This document shows positions 11,001-23,668 of a stretch of 64,000 bases of DNA, one piece after another (positions within the stretch are counted from its first letter, which is position 1; every line of letters begins with the position of its first letter). The notes beneath the pieces were generated by a model. The model was not told the origin of the DNA, did no database searches, and was given only the letters and a program-made list of their open reading frames with translations. Source of the stretch: Platycnemis pennipes (lineage: Eukaryota; Arthropoda; Insecta; Odonata; Platycnemididae); assembly GCA_933228895.1 (NCBI GenBank), contig OW121854.1:7443131-7507130 (forward strand). The letters are read 5' to 3'. Made by a program: the position numbers and the translations under genes.

Positions 11001-14000
11001 CTGGATTCTCTCCCCTGTTCCTTCGGATCTTATATTTTAACCTCACTTTTTAAGGCTGAGGCGCGTATAAGAGTGAGATAGGCTTTAACCCAATTAAGAT
11101 ATGAAGTCAGGGTTAAGTTTCCTTCGGATAGGCTCCAGGAATCCGAAATATGATTGACTCTCTTGGTTCAGTATTTATTATAGTTAGTTACGGGCTAAAA
11201 TAGTGACACATAGGGTGATTATCGCCAGCATTAGTTGCCTGTGCTGTCGAAAACAGCATTTCGTTTCGCATTCAATGTAGCTCTTTTGTAACAAGGTTAG
11301 CTGTTAATTTAGTAATCACAAAAGTGATATGCAAATTTATTTTAAAGCTACACCAGAATTAAATCCAGAGCATTAAAAGGATCGTAAAGTGCATGATTTT
11401 GAAGAGAAAGGGGTGTTGTGAAACATGTATATTCAATTTCAGAATGCTTAACAATCCCATTTCCTTTCTGGAATACCGGAACAAAGTCAACCCATCCGAG
11501 CTTTTCCTCTAATAATATAATAGTTGGATCATAATTGGTAGACATTTACATAAGTGCTACTGACGCCTCGGTTCCAAAATCACGTTCAAACCAATTTAGC
11601 CAATTCAAACCGATTTCCGTAGGTACAGTGACAAGATGCTGGGAACTGAATGCTAATCAACTATAAGTGCTCCGATTTAATTTCCATTGGCGTATCTTAT
11701 AGATCGCATGGGCTCACAGAAATTACAATTTGGTATGGCATATATTATGTCATCGTTTTCCCGCATATTCCAGCAAACAGATTTCTATTCTCTTCTGTAT
11801 TGGAGAATATGCATTCTTAATCACTTCTATTAATTTCATTTACTAGACATGAAAACTGGAATACGATTAATACTCCTCCTTTAAATTAAGGAATGAACTT
11901 TATTTGTAATTCACCACCAGATGTAACATATAGAAGAGAGTTTATCCTCTGTGAGCAGCAATAAATTTTCAGTGACTCTCAACGTGATGACTTTAGCGTT
12001 GCTTGTCTTTTTTATTCATCCACTGACGTCATAGTTGAGCACCGTTTAAAGCATTGTTACGACCTCTGCACCCGGAAAGAGTCTCAGTGGTCGCTTCTCA
12101 CGGGATAATGCATTCAATGAACGGTTTAACAAGAGTCTTTTCAGACTCATGAAAGCGAGATGACACTGTTTTGGATGACTCATACAATGGGTACTCCATG
12201 TAAATGTGAATTTTTTTTTCCTATACTTTCTTCCATTGTTAGCAGAAGTATAACAATGAGTGTGGAGCGAAAGCTGCACTCACCATGAAAAACATTCTAA
12301 TTTTTAAGCGATCCAAAAGTGTAAAAGCTAACGTTTTTTCATCATTTGAGCTCCCCGTTGGAACAAAACAATAAACTGCTTGGTATCACCGCTGGGATGG
12401 ATTCTGTCTCCACTTCCAAAGCAGGTTCAAGCTTTTCTCTGCCAGCACGCCTGTTCAGCCCTCACTGCGGCAGTTATCCCATCAACCGTGAGATTTCATT
12501 TGGCTTTATTGCCTCATTCCATCGCTCGTGTCGTTCAAGGAAGCAAATAGATTCCATACCATCTCTGCTTATACTGAGGCCTCGGAGGCAACTTTCAGGT
12601 CAATCAAAGCCATAGAGCAATATTGAGAATCTCAAATTCAGTCTAGCTTCAACTATTTATGTTTGCGAGTCAAATAGGTGTGCAGATTCACTCTGCGAAG
12701 TTAGTATTACTTCATTTCGACATACTGTGTACCACTTCGAACTATGTAGAGGAGAATCTGTATGCACTGTTGATATCGTAATAGAGATTTTATTTATCTG
12801 TAAGCAATAGAAATGTGAGACTGTAACTAAAATTCTGAATAGATCCTTCCATATTTAGAATCTCAACTCAGATCTCAGAGTTATTTACGTTGAGAAGTAA
12901 TTCGCTTATGGAGGTAGAATCTGAGCACGAATTAGACTCGTTGTCGGAATTCAAGGACGTCAGTAGTGGGAGCATCACTTTAGTGAAGATCCTGAATACC
13001 GAATGCCTGAATATACACCTAATAGTGCGTGCAAATTGGGAGAACGAGAGAGTCAGTGGCGAGTGTACGAACGCAAATCTCCTCCCGAACCCAACACCCC
13101 CACGTCCCCTGCATTTTTTCCCAGTTTCCCCACCATCCTTGAATTTGCCTCATTTACTGCATCTGCCCTACGTCCTCGTAATAGATACTCAGGTTTAAAG
13201 GTCAATGCCTTATTAATTAGAAATATAATCAAAAGTATTTTCACAATTTTTATTTTTTGGTATTTAATTTAAAAGGCAAGATTTGAAAAATTATGCTCAC
13301 TACAATTCGCTAAAGTTATGTATTTATTTATAAGAAAGCCATCTATTTATCACCATTGAATTCTTTTAATCACTTTAAAATACGGTTTTTATAGTACATA
13401 ATATGCAATTTCACGCGACATTCCTCAAAAATTTTAAATAATTGCCGTAACTTCGTGAGAGTCTTCTTCTTCTGAAGTAATTCCACTTTCCAATATAGTT
13501 CCCTATATTGTCACGCTCTATAACCTCCTATACTGAATCCTTTGGTATTTATTTGCATTCCTCCGTAACGAGAATAGAATAGAATATGAAATTTATTATT
13601 TCGTGACAATGGGCCTCTTAGGAACATAATTAGTAGGTATACATAATTCAGAGTCTATCAGATCAACATCTGTCTACATCTACAACTATATCTCTCATCA
13701 AGATCACAAAAAGTATATCATATGGATGAATGCATAGTTTATGTAGAATATTTAATGCACTTTAATACAATTTCAATGGAAAAACAAAAGGAAGATAATA
13801 AAATAGCGTAAGACGTTCGGTAGATAAGTCATAAAAAGGACAAATTTGGGAATGTATTTATATTATAAGCCTTGTAGTTCCTTGTTCATGCGATTCCCCC
13901 AAGGAAGCAGTTATTCGTCTACGGATCCGCGTTTCTTCTTTTTAATCCAGCGCTGTCGACGGCGGCGCCCCCTGGTTGCCTCGTGTCACCATGTTCGCTT

Positions 14001-16684
14001 CGCTTAAATGACGTCACACGCCTCGTCAGGCTCGCTGACGGGCTCCCCCCCTCCCCTCACCCCATGCAACCGATAAAGTGCCCCCCCCCCCCCCGCCCAC
14101 CGAGGGACACCCTTTTTTAATTCCATTCCAGCAGGTGTCCCACCCCCCTTTTTCATAACGCTAGGGATTGCTCACTGGCGCACATAAATCTCTTGCTCGG
14201 TTTCTTGCTAGAGAGATAGAGAGAAGGCCGGGCAGCGCAGTGGAAAAAAAGCCCTGAATTATGTTTTAATCGAAATGAAAAAAAATATAACCCTAAGGTA
14301 AGATAGGGATTTTTCTAAATTGTTCCCGAGTACCATTCTTTATTCTCCGTGGATGCCCCCGATATTGTAAAAAGAAAATTGTAAATCATATGCCGAAAAG
14401 TTTCCATTTTTTCCCGGCGCTGACGTAATATATCGCGGTGATATATCGCTTGCGCGGGAAATTGTTTCGGCTTGTCCCGCTCAAGGGCCTTACGGGGGCC
14501 TCAGAATGAAGAAGCACTTGGCCCGCGCTCCGATGTCACCCAATCTCCCGACTTTGACAGGGAAAAGAGATTAGGGCCCGGGCAGGAGAGCCCTCTGCGA
14601 CCGACCCACGAAATTGCCTCCGAAAATAGCCGCCGCCGCCCCTGGCGAAGCGACAGCCCCTGTGCTCCACCTATCACTCCCCCTCATCATTACGCGCATA
14701 AACTGACAGGGATGATGAGAGGATCGGTATTATTTCATAACTAATTATCACAATAATATTGGCTGGTGGTGTAACGGTTGGATCTACCGATTGCAACTGT
14801 AGTTCAGTTATTTGGGGTGGGGTGAAAACCAATTGGTTATGTGGGAAGCACTTCTGAGGTTCAAAGGCTGCAGTTAGCATTTGGTAGCCTGTGTCCCATC
14901 CCCTCAATTTCAAAGTTTTTCGTATTACTTAGATAATTCTTAGAGAAGTTATAAAAATCCCGCAATCTGCTAACATGAGAAATTTCGTGAGTAATCTCAA
15001 CACTTTCCTTAGTAGCATAACAATTGTGATTCATAAAATTAAGCCAACAAGTCCAAAACTACTAGGGATTAAGGAATAACTATTTACCCGTATTATCTGA
15101 GATTTCCAATTGAGTAAACATTTCTTCTTTCCTCACAAGATGAAAATGTTTTGGACAGTTTCATCCATAAATATCCTCTTAAGTATGGTTACAATCTTTA
15201 TTTTTCTAGTGTCACACTTTTCATTCCTCAATTTTGAATTCCTTCGCGCTGAAAAGCGTACAAATTATGTTCATGAAGAGATCAAAAAAACCATTCAAGT
15301 ATAGAACAAATGTGGTGAAGTTTAGGAGTTCCTGATTAATCCAAGAAAAGCTCTCGGGTCACACTGAGTCCATTGCTTCAGAAACAGACAATATATCAAG
15401 AGAGCTATTTGCCCGATTTCCCGACTAGTTAATAAATATTCACGACTCTAAATTTAACGTATTACCATGCACTGTCTTTACAAGTGAGGCTATCAAATAC
15501 CCAATATAGCACCCCACGAGTGCTTGAAGTATAAAGTTATAGTCATTGTCATTCATCAGGCACATTTATTAATAGGAGAAAGAATAAAACCTAACTATTG
15601 ATGCTCCAAGAATACGGATATGGTGAAAATATCACTGATTCACAGTTCAAACTGTCTGCTACCATTCTGATAATACAATTACCACCAACGATATGAGTGC
15701 CTCACGCGGTTCATTGTGCAGCATGAGCCCGTGGTTTCGCAACATCCAACTCTAAACGACATACTTCAAATCACAAAAGGTTTATATGTATCTGACAATG
15801 ATCAATTGTATACTTAACAATAATTTTTTTAATCCAGTAAAGGGAAAAATATTTTTGCGGCGGAGTAAATATTTCTTAAGTATGCCTTGTATAGCAAGGA
15901 ATGCTGCAAAGTCGGAGACGAGATAAGAGGTTTTAGCAAAGGTAATAATTTATCTCAATCGACGGAAAGATAGTCTCTTGTAAGACTGCTGAAAGTACCT
16001 ATAATATTGTTTCTTGAATTACTCGTGGTACTTCAGTTCAAGAGTAAACAATTAGCACACTTTCTAGGTTTCTAGTAAACATCTAATGTACACATAAAAA
16101 CAATGAAGTTAAGATATGAGTGTTTACTTAATTTACCTTGCGTCACATGGGATATTTAGATTCTGGTCCGCGTAAATTTTTAAAGTACACTCATTTTCAC
16201 TCTGTAACTGATGCATGTAGTTATTTAAATAATTTACATAATATCCATTAATTCCAAAGTGAACCTCCACGAGAGAAATGAAAAAATGTTGGTCTTCGTT
16301 TTTTTACGGCGAGCGTTCTGGTAAATCATAAACATTCTACGAGGAATTGAGAAAAATCTTCCGTGGACTATTGCTCACACGCTTTTCAAGAGCGTGAATC
16401 AATTTTAAACCAACATTTCAGTGGTACATTCACTATTACCGATTCTCCGAGTATTACACTTTTCCGGCGTGCGGGTCGGAATTTTAATTCAGAAACGATC
16501 TAAGAGGAGCTGAGAAAGATATCCCGCAGACTGATGCTGTTTGAACTTTAATAACTTATAATCATTCCAAATTATTATAATTTTCCTAAATACTGATGCA
16601 GTATGTGAATTTCAAGCCATGAATATCTAATGAATACACAAGACATATGCTATAAAGTATATCCAGTCATGGATATCTTCTGTA
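8053..16684. other. 8.6 kb with no recognised gene
   Basis: I see no ORF with recognisable protein motifs and no member of the repeat families found elsewhere. Small items: a possible tRNA-derived SINE relic (9820-9905, minus), a C15-type homopolymer at about 14081-14095, a CpG-rich block at 14400-14660, and an AATAG-like short repeat at about 13570-13590. The stretch could contain host introns or intergenic DNA; the sequence alone does not decide. Confidence 0.5.
9820..9905 (-). repeat. Possible tRNA-derived SINE relic
   Basis: On the minus strand, GACTCGCCGCTGGTAAGCACC is followed by GGGGTCGAAACCAGG. The latter is close to an RNA polymerase III B box (GGTTCGANNCC) with one base missing. 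A good A box is not evident, so this is a weak call. Confidence 0.25.
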
Positions 16685-17222
16685 CGCGCCAAAATCATGT
16701 AGACTCAAGTTTAAGCCTAAATAACTCCGAAACCGTAAATCTGAATCTCACAATGTTTACATAATAATTTATATAATTTTGTTGTTAACTGAATAAATTG
16801 TTAGAATAATTTTTAAAAACAAATTTGGGACCTGTTTCTAACTTTAGAGTAAAAAAGGACCCATTTTTTTAGCGCTACGGCGCCATGCGTAAATTTGACG
16901 TCTTATAACTTCCCAGCAAAGCGTTTGGCTAAAAAAATTTGTTAACACAAGGAGAAATATATCTTTATTATTACTTCTGCTAAGTTTCAAGGTTTTAACT
17001 TTAGTACTTATTGGTATGCACCTCCTATTCCATTTATAACCGCACTTTTTCTCGGCAACTATGCATCATGGCGTCACGAGACTATAACTGTCATCTTCCT
17101 CTTTAAATTTCCAGAGCGAATCAGATATTATCATTTAGCTGAAATTAGAGCCTTATTTTATATCGAATATTATGCTTCCTGAAAAAAACGCGTGAGCCCA
17201 GAGCATGACACTCCGCCGGCAA
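16685..17222. mobile_element. Family D inverted-repeat element, copy 2 (right terminus lost)
   Basis: It matches copy 1 (1520-2134) in the same orientation from CGCGCCAAAAT through TTTTTAGCGCTACGGCG, TTTCAAGGTTTTAACTTTAG, CATTTATAACCGCACTTTTT and CTCTTTAAATTTCCAGAGC to TTCCTGAAAAAA. It then ends in the 41-bp G/C-rich block in inverted orientation. The right terminal repeat of copy 1 is absent. It is non-coding. Confidence 0.7.
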
Positions 17223-17489
17223 CGCTGCGTGGATATTATGGATATCAATTAGATATATTGTGTAGTGTGGATTTCTCTCTTGTGTCTTTAAACCCTTGGG
17301 GAGGAGTATGCTATGCGTACAATTGCTTCTGTATCAAAGCCGTCACATGTAGTTAGGACAGGAGACTGTTGAATGTTAGCGAAACGTGTTATTTTCAGTG
17401 GAAATGTCTGTGTAATAGAAGAAGTGTTCTTTTTTCTGCAATGGATGTCAAGTACACCAATGAAGCAAAGCCTGAGAATGTATTTTATG

Positions 17490-17875
17490 ATCATCATCAT
17501 CATCATCATCATCAAGGGTCAACAATCCTAGGATTGGTTTAACGTAGCCCTCCACTCGATTCTTCTATCGGCCAACCTCTTCATATTGACGTAGCTCCTC
17601 TCTTTTACATCCTTCACGACCTGTTCCATATACCTCATACGAGGCCTGCCTTTTCCATTCTTCCCGTTCACTTTTCCCTCGACGATTGTCTTCATCGGGC
17701 CATCGTGTCTCTAATGCGGCCCATTAAGTTATCCCGTCTTCTTTTTAATGTTTTCAGTAGACATCTCTTCTCTCCCACTCTTCTTAACACTTCTTCTTTT
17801 GTCACTCGATCGATCCATTTTATCTTCATCATTCTTCGGTAGCACCACATTTCAAATGCTTCCACATTTCTAATT
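17490..17875 (-). pseudogene. Family A LINE 3' end with (CAT)8 microsatellite
   Basis: The plus-strand ATCATCATC microsatellite at about 17490-17513, then AAGGGTCAACAATCCTAGG, is the complement of the family A 3' end. Reading minus, the tail motifs (IEW, RLADR, VKDVKE, GKGRPR, MKTIVEGK) are recognisable but interrupted. The fragment continues to about 17875. Confidence 0.75.
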
Positions 17876-18457
17876 TTATGATGTTACTAGGAAATTTCTA
17901 CAGTGTTTGTATCTCTTAATTATGGAAATTCAGTTTAAACCACGCATTTCAGTACTCCAACTCCTGTATAGACAGCAAAGATGAAAATTTAAAGTGCATG
18001 CAACACTTATTCTCATCGGGAAATAATTCGCTGGAGAACCTGGAGGTAAGTTTCGGCAGAGTTCTCCCTCTTTACCCTAGGATACGATACTCTGTTGCGA
18101 TCGAAAGCCGAAGCTTTTCGAAAACAAACGTTTTCGACCATAAAGCGAAATAAATTGCGTCCGGTAACCTTCGTGAGAGGATTTTTACGCCTGGAGCTGC
18201 GCAATTGTTATTTTTTATTTCCTTCCCGCCAGAGCGCGTGGGACCGTGTATCGTCCCTTCGCCTTTTTGAAGAGGCTGAGGCCTTGTGATTCGCGGTTTC
18301 GCGCGCGCCGAACAAGCGACCACCCCTGCCCCCGACAGGGCACTGAGGCGAAACAAGGGCCGGCTGTCGTCGTCCAAATGGGCGACGCTTTCGTCGGCGC
18401 TGCCGTCCTACCCACTGAAGTCGAGCCGGTGTGGAGTGAAATAGTAGCGCCAATGCA
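17876..18457. other. No gene recognised; G/C-rich 18160-18440
   Basis: The second half is CpG-rich and carries overlapping open frames on both strands without recognisable motifs. A B1 LINE tail begins right after it. Confidence 0.45.
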
Positions 18458-18745
18458 TCATTCACATCTAGAAAATACCCTGAAAGCCAACATAAAGGTG
18501 TATGGCAGGGGATGAATTCACACCAAACATACACTACATATCATGCATTTAAAAGGATTAGTATTAATATATTAGTCTAAAGTGTAGGTAGTATTTAAAA
18601 AGATAAAAGTGGCAAACTAAGCATGCAAAAACGTGCTGTTAGTTGGTTTACCTTCAATTCCTTATACCAACATGCAACTACCTATGCTATACATTGATTC
18701 ACTCGTATTGGACATATTTACCGCTATTCATATCCCTAATAGGGT
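18458..18745 (-). mobile_element. B1 LINE 3' fragment
   Basis: It starts CATCTAGAAAATACCCTG, a decayed form of the hexamer-tailed B1 3' end, then GGCAGGGGATGAATTCACACC. It follows the B1 3'UTR to about 18745, including the words AGGATTAGTATTAATATATTAG and CATGCAACTACC. Its sense strand is minus. It stops before the coding part. Confidence 0.7.
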
Positions 18746-19300
18746 AGTTTCCTATTATTTTTTACTGTCCTGGTCGAAATTTTATAACCTCTGGAGTGCA
18801 TTTTTCAAGCCTTTCGATTTTAAAATCACTTATTTTTCGTCATTAACTAATAAGGGAAAAAAATAAATGGCGCGAAAACGCGATGGCAAACTATTGCACG
18901 CCGGGAAATCATACCTGTGACGTCAATTACGGCATTGCAGACGCTTCCGAGCAGACGGTGCACTCCGTTAATGCTTATTAACCAGTATCGGAGGTATATT
19001 TACTCAGTTAATTTATTATGATTAACTTTTATTTATTTATTTAATATTATTTATTCAGTTCATTCGTTTAAAAACAGTTAGTATTCCTTTTACAAGCATA
19101 ACATGTAGTTCGCCCATCCCCGCGTGACCTTCATGCCATGCTTCGAAGTTGCAGAAGACTCCACGAGCAGGATGTCCTTGAGACTATAACACGACTATTA
19201 ATACAATGTTTAACAGAAAAGACTTTTCGAACTTTGATAGTTTTCGCAGGCTATTACTAATACGTATTAACTAGAGCTGAGGGGGCTCTGAAGTATAATG
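18746..19300. other. No gene recognised
   Basis: A/T-rich sequence between B1 fragments; nothing supported. Confidence 0.5.
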
Positions 19301-19304
19301 GTAA

Positions 19305-19700
19305 GTTCAGGGGACGAATATTTACCCCAACTTACTATGGCATACTGGACCATAATCATAAAATTAGAGAAATTGATTGCCGAACTGACCGATTCAAAAT
19401 GTCCTTTTTCCCTCGCACAATTAGAGATGCGAATAACGGTAAATATGTCCTATCGGAGAGTAGCAATGAATAGCATTGGTAGCTGCATGTTGGTATGAGT
19501 ACTTAAAGCTAACCCTACTAACAGAATGTTTTTGCATGTTTTCTTTGCATTTTCTATCTTTTTTAAATAGTGTAGTTCTGACTACTATATTAATACTATT
19601 CCTTTCTAATGCATGATATGTAGTGCATGTTTGGTGAGAAATCACCCCCTGCCACACACCCTTGTGGTGGCTTGTAGGGTATTATGTAGATGTAGATGTA
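19305..19700 (+). pseudogene. B1 LINE 3' end with GATGTA tail
   Basis: Plus-strand remnants of the last polyprotein residues (a KLEKLIAELTDSKCPF frame shifted against the better REIDCRTDRFKMSFF) are followed by the B1 3'UTR with GTAGTGCATGTTTGGTGAG and CCCCTGCCACACACCCTTG. It ends in TATTATGTAGATGTAGATG. It is 5'-truncated; no reverse transcriptase motif remains. Confidence 0.75.
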
Positions 19701-19954
19701 TTTCCTATGCCTCTCAACGTGAACTACTTACCTGTTACGTCAGCAAGAAGGCAGCGCAGCCCGCCATTTCAGAGCCTTTTCAAATACCCTTAAAATTAAA
19801 ATTAAATTCTCTAGTAAACTGGGATTTCTCAATGCAAACTTTTTGTGAAAAATAAATTGATTTATGGAAGGGCAAGAAGCGCAATTAATGAAGTCTGTTT
19901 TCTTTGATGAAGGGAACTTTAAAGGGATTTATGTAAGGGAAGGGGAAGGGAACG

Positions 19955-20395
19955 TACCTTATTGTACGAGGGAAAAAGGACATTTTGAATCGGTCAGTTC
20001 AGCAATCAATTACCCTAATTTTGTGATTATGGTCCTTTCTACCAAAGTAAGTTGGAGTTATTATTATATATAAAATATTTTTAACGTCATCACTGAAAAT
20101 ATTATCTCGGAATTTATTTATGACATTAAGTCTAAATTTCAACCTGCGATCTGACAATGATTCCCATTTTAATTCGTCTAATAGACTGGTTACGCTAATA
20201 TGGTTATCGTACCTTCCCTTTACATATCTTGTCGATCTTCGCTGCATACGTTCAAGTTCGTTATTTAGACATTTCGTAGGGATCCCATGCACTGGCAGCA
20301 TATTCCAAATGAGGTCTAACAAGGGAAAAGTAGCTGATTTCTCGTACATGATCGTCACATTTACCCAGTACTCTTTTCATGAATCCCAGTCTCCG
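19955..20395 (-). pseudogene. B1 LINE, C-terminal coding fragment without 3'UTR
   Basis: The minus-strand frame 19999-20358 contains RMQRRSTRYVKGRYDN, LDELKWESLSDRRLKFRLN and DVKNIL, the conserved region after the reverse transcriptase in the B families. The expected HKIREIDCRTDR is decayed (HKIRVIDC). The 3'UTR is missing. Confidence 0.75.
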
Positions 20396-20614
20396 AAAGT
20401 ACCTGCAATCAAAACAGACGTGTTCTTGACTGATTATACCTACCTTCTAGCAAACATCTACTTTTTATTTCACTATTTTTAGGTTCGACGTAACTCATAC
20501 AACCGCCGTATGTGTAGGTTTAAATCAAAACTCTGGCTCCGCTAACAAAACTGTATTAACTTACATAAATAAATAACTTTTGCCATGGACTTAACAATAA
20601 TATCGGCCATGTTA

Positions 20615-21080
20615 TACATCTACATCGTACCCAGCACGATACACATGATACCCAGCAAGCCACCGCGAGGGCGTGTGGCAGGGGGTGAAGATCACCCAGC
20701 ATTCATTACCGACACACAAACAAGCAACAATAGGTTCATATTCAACTAGAATGTTAGTACCTATAGTATTTAAGGGATTAATATATGCATTATGCACTAC
20801 AGACTACTCTAAAATATTTCCCCTACCTAACCCATTGCTATGCTGCCTATTCTGTTCTCTTATAGTACGGTGAAAAAAGCCATTTTGAATCTATCGGTAC
20901 GACAATCTATCTCTCTAATCTTATTTACCTGGTCGAATCTAGCATAATACGCTGGTTTTTTAAATATGTGCCAAACATCTTCAGTAAAGTTATCCGTATG
21001 AAATTTCTCTAATAGATTTAATCTGTACCGTAACCTACGCTCTGATAATGACTCAGTTATGATTTCAGTTTGGTAAGTCC
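20615..21080 (-). pseudogene. B2 LINE 3' end
   Basis: It begins at the plus-strand hexamer CATCTACATCGTACCC. It continues through the B2 3'UTR (GGTGAAGATCACC, CAAGCAACAATAGG) into a minus-strand frame (20860-21102) with ESLSERRLRYRLNLLEKF, AYYARFDQVNKIREIDCRTD and RFKMAFF. It is truncated before the reverse transcriptase. Confidence 0.8.
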
Positions 21081-21098
21081 TAATACTGTGAGCCGATC

Positions 21099-21158
21099 TC
21101 ATCTACATCTACACGATACCCAGCAAGCCACCGTGAGGGTGTTTGGCAGGGGGGGGGG
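21099..21158 (-). mobile_element. B2 LINE tail scrap
   Basis: CATCTACATCTACACGATACCC and the adjoining GCCACCGTGAGGGTGTTTGG identify about 60 bp of a B2 3' end. It lies immediately after the 5' end of the previous B2 copy and stops at a G10 run. Confidence 0.7.
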
Positions 21159-22164
21159 CAGGGTTGATCATAACACACATCGGGAGAAAGCGCTTTTACA
21201 GAGCCACAAATGGCAGAGGCAACCCACATTTAAACCAAGATATAGGCGTATTTTGTTTTTACTGGGTGGTCCGTTGCTAGAAATGACGATTCAACCAAAA
21301 AAGTGGCTATTCATCAATCACTTCCAATTTTTTCATTAACCATCACATAATCTAGACCCGGCTTCGGTCACAGAGCGAGTACTTTGATTGGAACCGGATG
21401 GGGTGTATTAATTTACAGTATAAGAGTGTGTGTTTGTATGCTGTTACATCACGCCAACACTTCGTCGAACACGCGTCGAACATAGGTAGATGGTGACAGC
21501 GTTGTGAGCAGTTTCTCAGCGAACGTATAGCATGTAAAATCCATGCAAATTTCAGGATGAGAATGTTTGAAATCATATACCTAGTCACCCTTGATTTGGG
21601 GAGAACATTGCGTAAACATGAAAATAGAATCGTGGGAAACGACTTCACATGGGGAGGCGGGGAGGTTAATGTTAATTCTCTGCTTGCTTTAGATTAAGTG
21701 CCCATTTGCTTCTACGAGGCTGTTTTGAACGAGGAATTAATTGCCCTTAAACTGCATAATAAACTCCCACAATCGATTCACCCACTCGAATTGTGAGATT
21801 TTCAAGGATATCGTACAAATGTGTATAGCCAAACGTTGGAAAGAAAAGTTAAGTCGTTTTATTCATTCCTTTCCGCCAGCTCGTTATTAAAAAAACAATT
21901 TGATAGCATATGAAATCAATTTAATGCATTAACTGGTGAGTGAATAACTCTTTTCGTATTAAAACAACATATCTTCCCAAGGTAGCAGTTTCCTTTCTTC
22001 CTTGCTTAGTTACGACCGGTAGTTCCTCTTGTCGTCACGTGTCCATTAGTAAGTGAATAGTAGGTGGTTTATTTACACGATGTCTACGGAAAAGTGAAAT
22101 ATCTCAACTACAAGAAGAACACGTAACAGCATGCCACTGGTGAACTGGCGCGCACATCTGCATT
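21159..22164. other. No gene recognised
   Basis: Non-coding sequence with no supported repeat. Confidence 0.5.
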
Positions 22165-22652
22165 CAATCGGGTCGTTTGCCATATTTTTAATTGCCTTAT
22201 CCGACAGAGTTTTTGAAAACGAAAGACCCGTATATTTTCTGTTCTTCGATCCGTCAAGTAGTTTTCGAGTTATAGGCGGTGAAAAACTGATATTTTTAAC
22301 CCTTTCGCTTCCTTTCAACGCAATGTTTAAGAGCATGGCTGAAGTAGATAGTCCGAGGTCATTCAAACGCTTTATTAGGATCTTATGATTCACAGAAACG
22401 AAGGCTTTACTAAAGTCTAATATAACCAACAAGGTTAGCTTCTTTTGCTCAATTGAATATCTAATATCGTCGGGCAAATGGCAGACTGGGTTCTATATCC
22501 TTTACTCGATCCTGACTGATATTGATCTAAAAGATTATTATTAATGAGTGAACACCAGTGGTTAGAAGTTTCATTTTTTCACCAATGTTTATTTTTCCCT
22601 GCCATCTAACGACTTCGTGTTTAAAATGGTGAATTCGGTTCCGAGTAAACGC
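22165..22652 (-). mobile_element. Family C copy 2 with a reverse transcriptase fragment in its middle
   Basis: 22165-22315 matches the end of family C next to GTCGTTTGCCATATTTTTAA and the TAGTTTTCGAGTTATAGGCGG word. 22566-22652 matches the opposite outer part seen at 7960-8052 (CCATCTAACGACTTCGTGT, CCGAGTAAACGCC). The usual 300-bp G/C-rich middle is replaced by LINE reverse transcriptase sequence (22317-22575). Confidence 0.65.
22317..22575 (-). pseudogene. Family F: CR1/jockey-like reverse transcriptase fragment
   Basis: Minus-strand translation gives LLDQYQSGSSKGYRTQSA (related to the LDxxQSGFRxGxST motif), then DDIRYSIEQKKLTLLVILDF and SKAFVSVNHKILI. The latter holds the first catalytic aspartate region (LDFSKAFD) of non-LTR reverse transcriptases, with the usual D after SKAF replaced by V. 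Only fingers and early palm remain; no FADD box. It sits between two family C pieces. Confidence 0.75.
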
Positions 22653-23279
22653 CACGAATTGAAGACGGCCGCTTTTCGATTGGTGGGCGTCGTTAGAACT
22701 GCGTGACGCACCGCTCTGGGACGCGAAAGAAATGCCCCGGACTCGACTCGGGACGGGGCGAATTTATTGCCCGACATGTTCTACTCGTGTTCTTTTGGCG
22801 CCGGGGGCGGGGGGAGGGGAAACCCGGCGACAGTCGTCCCAATCACGGGATGGAAGAAGAAGGAGCTCTCCTTGTCCTCCGTCCCCCGTCCCTAACAAAT
22901 GCCCACAATTAACGCCCTCGACGAGGAATTAATTTCCGAGTCTCAGTCGTGAGAGGACACCCCCCGCCTTCCACCCTGCCCCCAAAAATGGCCGTGCGTG
23001 TGTATTTATAGCGGCTGGGGATGGGATCTCCCCGTGTCGCGTTGATGTGGATTACAGAGTGGCTGACAGCTTCCGTGGGGAAGCAAGGGGGTGTCAGGCA
23101 GACATGCCCTATCGCGACTGGAGGCGTCACCCCTGGCGTACAACCGCTCACCCCTCTTTGATGATGCTGGCCCTAGCAACTTGCAAGGACGGCGCCCACC
23201 CCTGGGCACGCAGCCACATCTCAGGATCCGATCTCATTGCCCTGCGGACGCCTCTGTCCTTCCCTGTCCCTCAAATCGA
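22653..23279. other. G/C-rich block, no gene recognised
   Basis: CpG-rich, C/T- and G/A-biased sequence with many overlapping open frames on both strands and none with known motifs. A B2 LINE fragment follows directly. Confidence 0.45.
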
Positions 23280-23666
23280 CCTCTCGAACGCGGAGAGTCG
23301 TCGAGATCGATAGGCCATTCGTCCCATTAATTAATAACACGAAGATCGAAAACGTTGAAACCGTAAGATATTTAGGTGTAACAATCACTAAAGATTTATC
23401 GTGGGGAAGACACATCCGGGAAATATGCGGCCGAGCGAAGATAAAGCTAGGATTTATAAAAAGAGTACTTGGGAAATGTGATGAGAGGACAAGGGAGCGA
23501 TGCTACTCTTCACTAGTTAGGCCCCACCTTTTAGTATGCAGCCAGTGTATGAGATCATAATTAGTTGGGTGTGATTAGAGAACTAGACAGTGTGCAGGGT
23601 AGAGCAGCTAGGTTCGTCAAAAGGTGTTACGATAGGTTGAGTAGTGTAACAGAATTAATTACGAAT
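23280..23666 (+). pseudogene. B2 LINE region just after the reverse transcriptase
   Basis: The frame ending at 23560 contains NTKIENVETVRYLGVTITKD, LSWGRHIREICGRAKIKLGF and IKRVLGKCDERTRERCYSSL. This is the usual YLGVxI...LSWxxHI segment that follows the palm domain in jockey/CR1-type LINEs. After a frameshift near 23550 it continues with the equivalent of REL-DSVQGRAARFVKRCYDR to about 23660, where family C begins. The front is truncated and no tail is present. Confidence 0.8.
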
Positions 23667-23668
23667 TA

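Noticed and set aside
14763..14870. Possible tRNA-like head (TGGTGTAACGG)
   Set aside because: The nearest B-box-like word is about 95 bp away and mismatched; no acceptor stem.
17288..17515. Minus-strand frame starting with eight methionines
   Set aside because: The methionines are the GAT/CAT microsatellite at the end of a family A LINE.
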